Notes under the pieces: generated by a model | Seen by the model: only the letters and a program-made list of their open reading frames with translations | What the model was told of the DNA's origin: nothing | Databases searched by the model: none | Shown here: positions 44,369 to 52,571 of the stretch, one piece after another | Layout: every line of letters begins with the position of its first letter | Position numbering within the stretch: position 1 is the first letter of the stretch | NCBI RefSeq assembly: GCF_024398035.1 | Contig: NZ_CP073748.1 | Location: forward strand, 301,501 to 365,500 | DNA: 64,000 nucleotides | Direction of reading: 5' to 3' | From: Kordiimonas sp. SCSIO 12603 | GTDB taxonomy: Bacteria > Pseudomonadota > Alphaproteobacteria > Sphingomonadales > Kordiimonadaceae | Position numbers and translations under genes: made by a program

Positions 44369-47191
44369 ATGAAGACCTCTAGTCTTAAAACGCAACTATT
44401 ATCGTTTGCGTCTCTATCAGCACTTACATTTGCAGCAACACCTGCACTGGCTCAAGAAACCGGTGAAGAGGAAGAGCTGGAAGAAATCGTTGTAACAGGC
44501 TTCAAAGGAAGCTTGGCAAGCGCTGTTGCCGTAAAGCGCCGCGCCGACACAGTGGTAGAAGCCATCTCCGCGGAAGATATTGGCCGCCTGCCAGATGTTT
44601 CAATTGCGGAAGCACTTGCACGCCTACCTGGTATCACATCCCAGCGCACAAGCGGTCAATCAAGTGCCATTAACGTACGCGGCTTGCCTCAAAATCTAGT
44701 TTTCACCACCCTTAACGGCAGAGAACAGGTAACACCAAACGGCGCACGGGCCATTGAATTTGAACAGTTCCCATCAGAACTGATTTCTGGTGTTGAAGTA
44801 TATAAATCCCCAAAGGCAGAACTACTTGAAGGTGGTGTGGCTGGCTCTGTGAATTTCAATACAATCAGACCACTTTCCCGTGACGAGACAATTATAAACG
44901 TGAATGCGCGGGCAAGCTACAATGATCGCGCAGGTCAAATTTTTGATGCGAGCGAATTTGGTTACCGTGTATCTGCAGCATACGTTGATCAATTTGCCGA
45001 TGGCAAAGTAGGTGTATCCCTTGGTTATGCACGCCTTAGACAGCCAAATGTTGCCGTAAGATTTGCTCAATTTGATTTCACTGGCGGCGCTCAGGATTTT
45101 AACGGTGACGGCACTAACGATTCTCCAAGCTTTGGCTTTGAAACAACAGAAGATGGCGGCAACGAAACACGCGACGGCGTAATTGCCACTCTTGAGCTAA
45201 AGCCAACTGATAACTTCTCTGTAGAGATTGACGGTTATTATTCTCGCTTTGAAACCAAACGTTTCCGCCGTGGTATCAGAGTTATTGGCCCACAGGAAGT
45301 GAATGGCGGCAATACTCAAATCACGAATCCAATCATTGCTGATAACGCTATTATTGGTGGTACTTTCTCAAGAAACGTAGGCGCACCAACAGTTGATGGC
45401 GGCGGATTTGGCCTCACAGCCCAAGGCATCAACGATGATCTTGGCGATACAGATGAGCTGATTTCCATCGGCTCGAAAGCAGAATGGACAAATGACCGCT
45501 GGACGGTAACAGGTGACTTTACATACTCACGCGCAGACAGCCAGTTTGCAAACGAAGTAAGCGCCACTTTGCCACTATCAAGCCTTGATGGCGGGGTTGC
45601 AGGTGTTTCCAACTCATCACCAAACACACCTGTATTGAATGATAACCTAAGCATTCTTTTGAACACTAACGGCACAAGCCTGCCAACAGTAGACTTTTCA
45701 CAAGATTTCACGAACACGAATGAAGTATTCCTGTCTCGCTTTGGCGTATTCCCAACAGATAATGAAGACGAACTGTTCGCCTTCGCAGGTGCTGTAGAAT
45801 ATGAAGCCGATTGGGGTATTGTTAAATCGATCAAGGTTGGTGCACGTTATTCTGAACGTGAAGCAAGCCAGTTCCGCGAATCTGTAGATTTCGGTAATGA
45901 CGCCGGTTTCTTCCAGTTTGCAAGTAATCTGTTCACGCCAATCAGCCTTGCTGGTGGTGCAGCCTCAACAGAATGTTTCTCAGGCAGCTTTGCTGACAAC
46001 GGCTTCCCTTGCTTCCTGGCAATTGAGGATCCAAGAGCCCTTGTTGAAGCACAAGTAGGACCAGTAACAGCGGACCAAAGCCAAGGCTTTACTCAAGACC
46101 AAAGCTTTACCGTGAACGAAGATGTATTCTCTGCCTTTGCGCAAGTGAACCTTGACGGTACAATCGGTGACACACCATTCTCAGGTAATATTGGCCTACG
46201 TGTTGTTCACACAGATCAGTCTTCCCTATCGCAGTCAGCGGTCATTAACGGTGACCCAGCTTCTGGCATCTCATTTACCGAGTTCTTGCCTTCTGCAAAC
46301 TTGGTGTTTGAACTTACGGAAAACGATTACATTCGTATCGGTGCTTCCCGCGCGTTCTCACGCCCACCAATCTTCGAACTTGGTGCAGGGTTTAGCGTTG
46401 GATTTGATAGCGTTACAAATCTTCTCTCGGTTAGCGGTTCTGGTAACCCTGCACTGTTGCCAACAATTGCAAATCAACTTGATTTCTCTTACGAACACTA
46501 TTTCGAAAATGGCGGCATTCTCTCTGCAGCGTTCTTCTACAAGGATCTCGAGACATTTGTTGCAAACGACGGTGCACAAGGCGTTGACTTTGCAGGTCTT
46601 GATTTTGAGAGCCTTCTATCAGCAGAGCAATTTGATGCCTTTACGGCAGCTGGTTCACCAACAATTGGTAATGCTAACGGCGTAGCGAACGGTGATGGCG
46701 GTAATGTTTGGGGTATCGAGCTTGGTACATCCATTCCGTTTGATATCTTCTCTGACACTCTGAAAGATTTCGGCTTCACAGGCAGCTATGCTTACACTGA
46801 AAGTAGCGTATCCTTTACGTCTAACCTAAGCGGGGCATCACTTACTGCTGATCTGCCAGGTCTTTCCAACAGCGTTCTGAACTCAACTTTCTACTATGAA
46901 AACGAAGCTGGTTTTGGCGCTCGCGTTTCGGGTAGATACCGCTCAAGCTTTATCTCGCCACAGCTTGGTATTGATACACTTCTACCAAACACAACAAGCG
47001 AACTGGTTATTGATTTCCAAGCATCTTATGCTTTCCCGGAAGACAGCAACCTATCGGGTCTAACACTGTTGTTCCAGGCAACTAACATTACAGATGAACC
47101 GACAACAACCTTCTTTGGTACTGAAAGCCGCACAGGTACAATTCAGAACTTTGGTCGTCAGTTCTTTATGGGTGCCAGCTATAGCTTCTAA
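44369..47191 (+). CDS. TonB-dependent receptor for maltodextrin
   Basis: A 940-residue outer-membrane receptor. A signal peptide (about 1-28, ending ALAQE) precedes a TonB-box region EEIVVTGFKGSL. The plug domain (about 45-165) contains AISAEDIGRLPDVSIAEALARLPGI and INVRGLPQNLVFTTLNGRE. The barrel (about 170-940) ends YSF with aromatic terminal residue. The long form and SAISAEDIG motif are typical of carbohydrate receptors in Caulobacter and Xanthomonas (MalA-like). GGGGAGG precedes the ATG. Neighbours suggest maltodextrin as ligand. Confidence 0.95.
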   Translation: MKTSSLKTQLLSFASLSALTFAATPALAQETGEEEELEEIVVTGFKGSLASAVAVKRRADTVVEAISAEDIGRLPDVSIAEALARLPGITSQRTSGQSSAINVRGLPQNLVFTTLNGREQVTPNGARAIEFEQFPSELISGVEVYKSPKAELLEGGVAGSVNFNTIRPLSRDETIINVNARASYNDRAGQIFDASEFGYRVSAAYVDQFADGKVGVSLGYARLRQPNVAVRFAQFDFTGGAQDFNGDGTNDSPSFGFETTEDGGNETRDGVIATLELKPTDNFSVEIDGYYSRFETKRFRRGIRVIGPQEVNGGNTQITNPIIADNAIIGGTFSRNVGAPTVDGGGFGLTAQGINDDLGDTDELISIGSKAEWTNDRWTVTGDFTYSRADSQFANEVSATLPLSSLDGGVAGVSNSSPNTPVLNDNLSILLNTNGTSLPTVDFSQDFTNTNEVFLSRFGVFPTDNEDELFAFAGAVEYEADWGIVKSIKVGARYSEREASQFRESVDFGNDAGFFQFASNLFTPISLAGGAASTECFSGSFADNGFPCFLAIEDPRALVEAQVGPVTADQSQGFTQDQSFTVNEDVFSAFAQVNLDGTIGDTPFSGNIGLRVVHTDQSSLSQSAVINGDPASGISFTEFLPSANLVFELTENDYIRIGASRAFSRPPIFELGAGFSVGFDSVTNLLSVSGSGNPALLPTIANQLDFSYEHYFENGGILSAAFFYKDLETFVANDGAQGVDFAGLDFESLLSAEQFDAFTAAGSPTIGNANGVANGDGGNVWGIELGTSIPFDIFSDTLKDFGFTGSYAYTESSVSFTSNLSGASLTADLPGLSNSVLNSTFYYENEAGFGARVSGRYRSSFISPQLGIDTLLPNTTSELVIDFQASYAFPEDSNLSGLTLLFQATNITDEPTTTFFGTESRTGTIQNFGRQFFMGASYSF

Positions 47192-47210
47192 TCCATAAAT
47201 ATAACGATTG

Positions 47211-47245
47211 AAGAGCGGCTCTATAACAGTAGCCGCTCTTTTTTT
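47211..47245 (+). terminator. Intrinsic terminator after the TonB receptor
   Basis: AAGAGCGGCT pairs with AGCCGCTCTT around a 10-base loop, followed by TTTTT. Strong terminator; GH97 therefore needs its own promoter. Confidence 0.92.
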
Positions 47246-47265
47246 GCGTAAAACTGCAATATTTT

Positions 47266-47301
47266 GCAAATAAATGAAAATATACATTGAATTTTGCAAA
47301 A
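47266..47301. promoter_or_regulatory. Conserved 36-bp element upstream of GH97
   Basis: Near copy of the 44225-44260 block with 5 differences, including both GCAA cores 30 bp apart. It lies just after the receptor terminator and about 105 bp before the GH97 start. Confidence 0.7.
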
Positions 47302-47407
47302 AGATGGCAGACTATATTCATCAATAATCTATGGCATTGCCGCTGGGCAGCACCATACTACGGAAGGTGCTGCCCAGTGTTTCATTCGTGATCGGGAGGG
47401 AAACGAA

Positions 47408-49480
47408 ATGAATAAATTTATGGGCACACTTTTGGGCACTACAGCCTTTTTTGCCCTTTCCGCATGCGCTGAAAGCGAAACCACTGCCCAAAATAGTGAC
47501 CAAAACCATGCCCTCACGGAGGTAACATCCCCTGATGGCCGCACGGTGGTGAAACTGGTGGCAGGTAATGGCCAAACCACATACAGCGTGAGCCGCGACG
47601 GTGAAGAAATTGTTGCCCCATCCCCACTTGGTTTTGCCTTCAAAAACATGGCGCCACTAGGTGGCGATATGAAAGTAGTGGAAGCCAATATTGCAGCCAG
47701 CGATACCACATGGGAACAGCCTTGGGGCGAACGCCAATTTGTGCGTGATAACCACAAAGAACTATTCGTGAAGCTTGCGGAAAAAGATGGCAAGCACCGC
47801 GAACTGAACATCCGTTTCCGCGTTTTTGATGATGGTGTTGGTTTCCGCTATGAATTCCCAAAACAGCAGGGAATTGACAGCGCTATCATCACAAATGAAA
47901 TCACGGGTTTCCAGTTTGATGATGCTTCAACCGCATGGTGGATTCCGGGCCGGGAGTGGAACCGGTATGAATATCTTTATAACGAGAGCCCCCTTAAGGA
48001 TGTGAAAGAGGCCCACACGCCAATCACCCTTAAAACCACTGGGGGCAAATATGTAAGCCTTCATGAAGCAGCGCTGGTGAATTATTCCGGCATGACCATG
48101 CTGAAGAACCCTGATGGCAGCTTTGAAGCCAATCTGGCCCCTTGGCCAAACGGTGATAAAGTGCGCACAGAAGGCGAGTTCACCACTCCGTGGCGCACAA
48201 TCCAGATTTCAGATACCGCATACGACCTGATGAAATCGGATATTATTCTAAACCTGAATGAACCAAATAAACTGGGCGATGTAAGCTGGGTTGAGCCAAG
48301 CAAATATGTGGGCATCTGGTGGGAAATGCATCTGGCAGCCTCCACATGGGGATCAGACGGCAAGCATGGCGCTACCACAGAAAACACCAAACGCTATATC
48401 GATTTCGCGGCAGAAAACGGCTTCAAAGGCGTGCTTGTTGAAGGCTGGAACATCGGCTGGGATGGTAACTGGTATGAAAACGGAGATGTCTTCTCTTTCA
48501 CCCAGTCCTACCCGGATTATAACCTTCCAGAACTGGCGAAATACGCAAAAGAGCGCGGTGTGCAGATTGTGGGCCACCATGAAACATCAGGCGGCATTTC
48601 AAACTATGAAGCCCAGATGGATGATGGCTTTGATCTGTTTGAAAAAATGAATATTTCACAGGTAAAAACAGGCTATGTGGCTGATGCAGGGAAAACCCAC
48701 CATACTGAAGCTGATGGCACCAAACACTATGAATATCATGATGGCCAATATGTAGTTGATCACCATGTACGGGTGCTGGAAAGCGCTGCGAAACGCAAAA
48801 TTTCCATCAACAGCCACGAACCCGTGAAAGATACCGGCCTGCGCCGTACATATCCGAACTGGATTTCCCGCGAAGGCGCGCGCGGCCAAGAATACAACGC
48901 CTGGGGTGATCCGGGCAACCCACCCTCCCACACGGCGATCCTTCCCTACACCCGAATGCTTTCGGGGCCGATGGATTTCACCCCGGGCATCTTCGATCTC
49001 TTGTTCGAGGAAGCCAAGCCGAACAACCGCGTGGAAACAACATTGGCAAAACAGCTTTCCCTGTATGTTGTGATCTACAGCCCTATTCAAATGGCAGCTG
49101 ATCTGCCAGAGAACTACGGCAAACACGCAGATGCTTTCCAGTTCATCAAAGATATACCAACAGACTGGGCAGAGAGCATCCCGCTCGCTGGTGAGATCGG
49201 CGATTATGCTGTGATCGCGCGTAAGGAGCGCGGCGGCAGGGATTGGTATCTTGGCGGCCTCACTGGCGATAACGCCCGTGATTACGCGCAGGAACTCACC
49301 TTCCTTGAAGAGGGTGTATCCTATGAAGCGCAGGTTTACCGCGACGCTGATGATGCCGACTGGAAAAGCAATCCATATGCAATGGCGATTTACAAAGAAA
49401 CAGTGAAAAAAGGCGATACGCTCAAACTGCCAATGGCAGCAGGCGGCGGTTTCGCTGTGCGCTTCAAGGCGCTCGACTAA
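47408..49480 (+). CDS. GH97 alpha-glucosidase, lipoprotein
   Basis: A 690-residue SusB-like enzyme. Start at 47408 with GGGAGGG upstream; lipoprotein signal LSACAES at about residues 17-23 puts it in the periplasm. The N-terminal beta-sandwich (about 35-280), (beta/alpha)8 barrel (about 285-590) and C-terminal beta domain are recognisable. Catalytic-type glutamates lie in HHETSGG, SHEPVKDTGLRRTYP and EGARGQEYNAW; the spacing of 24 residues between the last two equals E508 and E532 of SusB, the inverting type. It would release glucose from the non-reducing ends of maltodextrins. Confidence 0.95.
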   Translation: MNKFMGTLLGTTAFFALSACAESETTAQNSDQNHALTEVTSPDGRTVVKLVAGNGQTTYSVSRDGEEIVAPSPLGFAFKNMAPLGGDMKVVEANIAASDTTWEQPWGERQFVRDNHKELFVKLAEKDGKHRELNIRFRVFDDGVGFRYEFPKQQGIDSAIITNEITGFQFDDASTAWWIPGREWNRYEYLYNESPLKDVKEAHTPITLKTTGGKYVSLHEAALVNYSGMTMLKNPDGSFEANLAPWPNGDKVRTEGEFTTPWRTIQISDTAYDLMKSDIILNLNEPNKLGDVSWVEPSKYVGIWWEMHLAASTWGSDGKHGATTENTKRYIDFAAENGFKGVLVEGWNIGWDGNWYENGDVFSFTQSYPDYNLPELAKYAKERGVQIVGHHETSGGISNYEAQMDDGFDLFEKMNISQVKTGYVADAGKTHHTEADGTKHYEYHDGQYVVDHHVRVLESAAKRKISINSHEPVKDTGLRRTYPNWISREGARGQEYNAWGDPGNPPSHTAILPYTRMLSGPMDFTPGIFDLLFEEAKPNNRVETTLAKQLSLYVVIYSPIQMAADLPENYGKHADAFQFIKDIPTDWAESIPLAGEIGDYAVIARKERGGRDWYLGGLTGDNARDYAQELTFLEEGVSYEAQVYRDADDADWKSNPYAMAIYKETVKKGDTLKLPMAAGGGFAVRFKALD

Positions 49481-49527
49481 CCGAACATTTGGGGCCGGGA
49501 GAGCCGTTTGTCTCTCCTACCAACCTT

Positions 49528-49558
49528 ACCGCACCTCTCTCCGGGGTGCGGTTTTTTT
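49528..49558 (+). terminator. Intrinsic terminator after GH97
   Basis: ACCGCACC pairs with GGTGCGGT followed by TTTTTT. Closes the alpha-glucan locus. Confidence 0.9.
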
Positions 49559-49576
49559 AGGCCGGAAGTTCTATCT

Positions 49577-51028
49577 CTATTTATTTGCCCCCAGCTCCTT
49601 CAGAGCCGCTGTGGCAGATGGGCTTTCAGGGGCCAGGGCTAAAGCTTTTTGATAACTTTCAATGGCTTTTTCTTTTTGCCCTGCAGTTCGGTATGCTTCA
49701 CCAAGGCTATCGAAGGTATTAGATGAATTTGGGTATAATTCAGTATTCCAGCGGAAAACGGCGATAGCGCTTTCAAGATGCTTTCCTCTAAGGAACCTGT
49801 ACCCAAGCCTGTTCATCTGGCTTTCGCTTACATCATATCTGCTACGGTCATCGCCCAGGTTTTCAAACGCTGCAACCATAGCAGCTGTACCCTGCGTTTC
49901 ATTGATCGGCATAAGAAAGGCCGCAAGGCTGTGCTTACCGTTTAAGACCCGCATCAAATCCTGCCCCATCTGAATAACCAAACCACCCTGATTTTTATTG
50001 TTCAGAACAATCACACAGTCTTGCGCTGCTTCTGAACGCAGATAATAGCTTTGGTATCCCGGGATACTGCCCGTGTGGCTAACAACATCCAGCACTACAC
50101 CACCACTTAAATCCCAATGCTCAACACCCCAGCCAAAGCCATATGGGAAGGCCGTTTTTGCCGTTAACATATTCGTACGATTTTCTGCGCTAAGGAGCGC
50201 ATCACCATAAAGGGCACGATCAAACCTGTAGATATCGCGGGCGGAGGAATAAACACCAGCCGCCGCATAAGAAACACTCGCATCAATATGAAGAGGCTTA
50301 ATATAATCACCCTTTGCATCACGGCTATAGCCCTGAGCAAGCCCCTTTAGTATTGCTTCGTTGGAGTAAACCCCGCTATTTTGCATCCCTGCCGGGCCAA
50401 AAATATGGGTTTGAAGGTTTTCCGCATATGATTTACCCGTAACACGTTCAACAATCACTCCCAGCAGATAAAAACCTGAGTTATTATAACGCCATCTCTC
50501 GCCAGGCGTTCCATTTAACGTTGGTTTGATCCACTCACGAGCAAAAATCTCTGGTGCAAAGCTTTGGCGAGCAACCGTTTGCCACCAGGGATCATTATAA
50601 TTCCCTGGCACATCCTGAATGGCAGAGAGGTGGCTGAGGAGCTGTGCCACCGTTACACCTGCCACCGGCGTACCGCCATATATGTCAGGAAGATAATCAG
50701 CCAGCGTGCCATCGAGAGATAATATCCCATCTTCTACCAGCGCCATAACAAGGGTTGCGGTAAGCGGCTTTGAAAGAGACCCTATTCTGTAGAGCGCAGA
50801 AGGTGTGTTAGGCACCCCCCATTCGATATCCGCTTCACCGTACGAAGCCTCTACAAGTATTTCACCACCACGGGCAATAAGCACCGTACCACTGAAACCC
50901 TGTTTTGATGCATAGCCATCAACCAGTTCTTTCAGTTCAGCTTTATTAACATCACCATAAACGCTCAGCGGTGTAAAAAGCATTAGAACCAATGAATATA
51001 TCAGCGCTAAACCCAGTTTGGCTTTCAT
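49577..51028 (-). CDS. Serine beta-lactamase-like hydrolase with C-terminal TPR
   Basis: A 483-residue exported protein. Start at 51028 (MKAKLGLALIYSLVL), because a GGGGG ribosome site and signal peptide follow. The penicillin-binding-fold domain (about 30-360) has the SxxK motif IGSLSKPLTA, the YxN motif RYNNSGFYLLG and the HTG motif SHTGSIPGY. Such class C-like proteins are often esterases or D-aminopeptidases. Residues about 400-480 form TPR-like helices (GEAYRTAGQKEKAIESYQKAL). The upstream frame to 51127 is not needed. Confidence 0.9.
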   Translation of the reverse strand: MKAKLGLALIYSLVLMLFTPLSVYGDVNKAELKELVDGYASKQGFSGTVLIARGGEILVEASYGEADIEWGVPNTPSALYRIGSLSKPLTATLVMALVEDGILSLDGTLADYLPDIYGGTPVAGVTVAQLLSHLSAIQDVPGNYNDPWWQTVARQSFAPEIFAREWIKPTLNGTPGERWRYNNSGFYLLGVIVERVTGKSYAENLQTHIFGPAGMQNSGVYSNEAILKGLAQGYSRDAKGDYIKPLHIDASVSYAAAGVYSSARDIYRFDRALYGDALLSAENRTNMLTAKTAFPYGFGWGVEHWDLSGGVVLDVVSHTGSIPGYQSYYLRSEAAQDCVIVLNNKNQGGLVIQMGQDLMRVLNGKHSLAAFLMPINETQGTAAMVAAFENLGDDRSRYDVSESQMNRLGYRFLRGKHLESAIAVFRWNTELYPNSSNTFDSLGEAYRTAGQKEKAIESYQKALALAPESPSATAALKELGANK

Positions 51029-51130
51029 AGTATCCCCCTCAATTTTTAACCTACATAAACACAACCTACGGCAAATCGGCGCGGAATAAAGCTTTATTCT
51101 TCCCCTATCAGGAAACATCACCGCCACAGA

Positions 51131-51163
51131 AAAAGCAGCACCAGCGGGGCTGGAACTGCTTTG
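51131..51163 (-). terminator. Intrinsic terminator after the RTX gene
   Basis: On the minus strand AAGCAG and CCAGC pair with GCTGG and CTGCTT across two unpaired bases, followed by TTTTTCTG. It lies about 93 bp after the RTX stop. Confidence 0.6.
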
Positions 51164-51255
51164 TTTGTCGTGATCTCGGTTTATAGGCCCGGTTTAAAGG
51201 CGGGCGACCCACTGGGTTTGCAGGCCGCCCGGTACCACTTGAGCAGGGTGGTTAT

Positions 51256-52350
51256 CTAGATAAGGATGGTGAGGTTATCGAAATCATCCATATGCACGCC
51301 AGCGATACGAATTTCATTACCCGCGCCAAGATCAATCGTCAGGCCGAAAATACTTTCCGTTGTATCGGCTTTCAGCGCTTCAAGACTTTCGATATTGTAA
51401 GCTGTTAGATCAAGGCTATCTTCCTCAATACCGTATGAGCCGACGATATCTACCCCTGAACCTTCTTCAAACATAAACACATCAGCACCATCATCCCCAA
51501 AGAGGCTATCATTGCCCGCACCGCCATAAATAGTATCATCACCAGCGCCGCCTTCAATACGGTCGCCGCCTTCATCACCATAAATGATATCATTGCCGTC
51601 ACCGGCCCGAATAATATCGACACCCTCGTTACCACCTATAGAATCGTTGCCTTCGCCGCCATAGATGGTGTCATTATCAGCGCCCGCAAAGATGGTGTCA
51701 TTTCCGCTGCCACCATAGATAAGATCTTCGCCTTCACTACCACGAACGATATCATTTCCGATTGAAGCGTAGACTGTATCGTTCCCGGTGCCAGCTTGAA
51801 TCCAATCATCGCCCACAACACCACGACCGCCAAAGATAACATCATCACCTGCACCAGCATCAATGCTATCGTGTCCGTCTCCGCCACCGAGCGAATCCGC
51901 ACCATCTGCACCAACAAGTGTATCGCTCCCAGTACCCGCCCACATCGTGTCGCCTTCAGTGCCTGATGTATCATCTGTCAGGTGCGCGTATATTGCATCG
52001 TTGCCAGCGCCGCCGAACATCAGGTCAGTACCCGCACCACCAACAAGCGTATCATTACCATTACCGCCACCGAGCGTATCGTTGCCGCCTTCACCTTCAA
52101 AAAGGTCATGTCCTTCATCGCCTGCACCAGCCCAGATTTCATCATCACCGGCGCCAGCTTTGATAGTGTCATTGCCTGCTGAACCCCTGAGCACATCATC
52201 ACCATCTGTGCCGGTTTGTTCAGCGGCTGCAAACTCCGAAGAAGCCGCTTTGGCAGATACCGCTGCGTGTACTGGCAACGTAAGATTTTTTAGTAAATTA
52301 ACATTAGAAAAAGAAAGAAGAGTATCTTCCCAAATAGAACTCTTAACCAC
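51256..52350 (-). CDS. RTX-repeat (calcium-binding) protein
   Basis: A 364-residue protein. After a short N-terminal region (1-45) it has about 25 RTX nonapeptide-type repeats (GGxGxDxLx; for example GGAGNDTIY-type units) over residues about 48-305, with two longer insertions (GDEGHDLFE and DDTSGTEGDT). Repeats bind calcium and fold into a parallel beta-roll. The C-terminal 55 residues, ending DFDNLTILI, are a likely type I secretion signal. No signal peptide. A GTG start is supported by AGGGA seven bases upstream. No secretion genes or catalytic domain are visible. Confidence 0.88.
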   Translation of the reverse strand: MVKSSIWEDTLLSFSNVNLLKNLTLPVHAAVSAKAASSEFAAAEQTGTDGDDVLRGSAGNDTIKAGAGDDEIWAGAGDEGHDLFEGEGGNDTLGGGNGNDTLVGGAGTDLMFGGAGNDAIYAHLTDDTSGTEGDTMWAGTGSDTLVGADGADSLGGGDGHDSIDAGAGDDVIFGGRGVVGDDWIQAGTGNDTVYASIGNDIVRGSEGEDLIYGGSGNDTIFAGADNDTIYGGEGNDSIGGNEGVDIIRAGDGNDIIYGDEGGDRIEGGAGDDTIYGGAGNDSLFGDDGADVFMFEEGSGVDIVGSYGIEEDSLDLTAYNIESLEALKADTTESIFGLTIDLGAGNEIRIAGVHMDDFDNLTILI

Positions 52351-52529
52351 TTTAGATTCCCTTAAAAGTTTAATTACATCAACCTATAGAGAAGTTTATA
52401 TAGTGATGAGAAATATCTAAGTCAAATCTATAGGAGGAATTTTCTTCATCTTTATGGGTATATTTTGAGTAAAATCACCTAAACTTTAGATCAAAATTAG
52501 CTGATTAATTTTATTCATATATGAATAAG

Positions 52530-52562
52530 AGAAATAAAAAAGCAGGGCGAAAACCCTGCTTT
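52530..52562 (-). terminator. Intrinsic terminator after the esterase
   Basis: On the minus strand AAAGCAGGG pairs with CCCTGCTTT followed by TTTATTTC. It sits about 10 bp after the esterase stop and overlaps it slightly in the stem. Confidence 0.85.
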
Positions 52563-52571
52563 ATGCCGTGG

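Noticed and set aside
51918-52163. Basic or His-rich frames opposite the RTX repeats
   Set aside because: They are antisense translations of the repeat pattern and have low-complexity composition.
51256-52350. DNA-level tandem repeat or CRISPR-like array in the RTX gene
   Set aside because: The periodicity comes from 27-bp units coding for nonapeptides and the units are diverged; no regular spacers exist.
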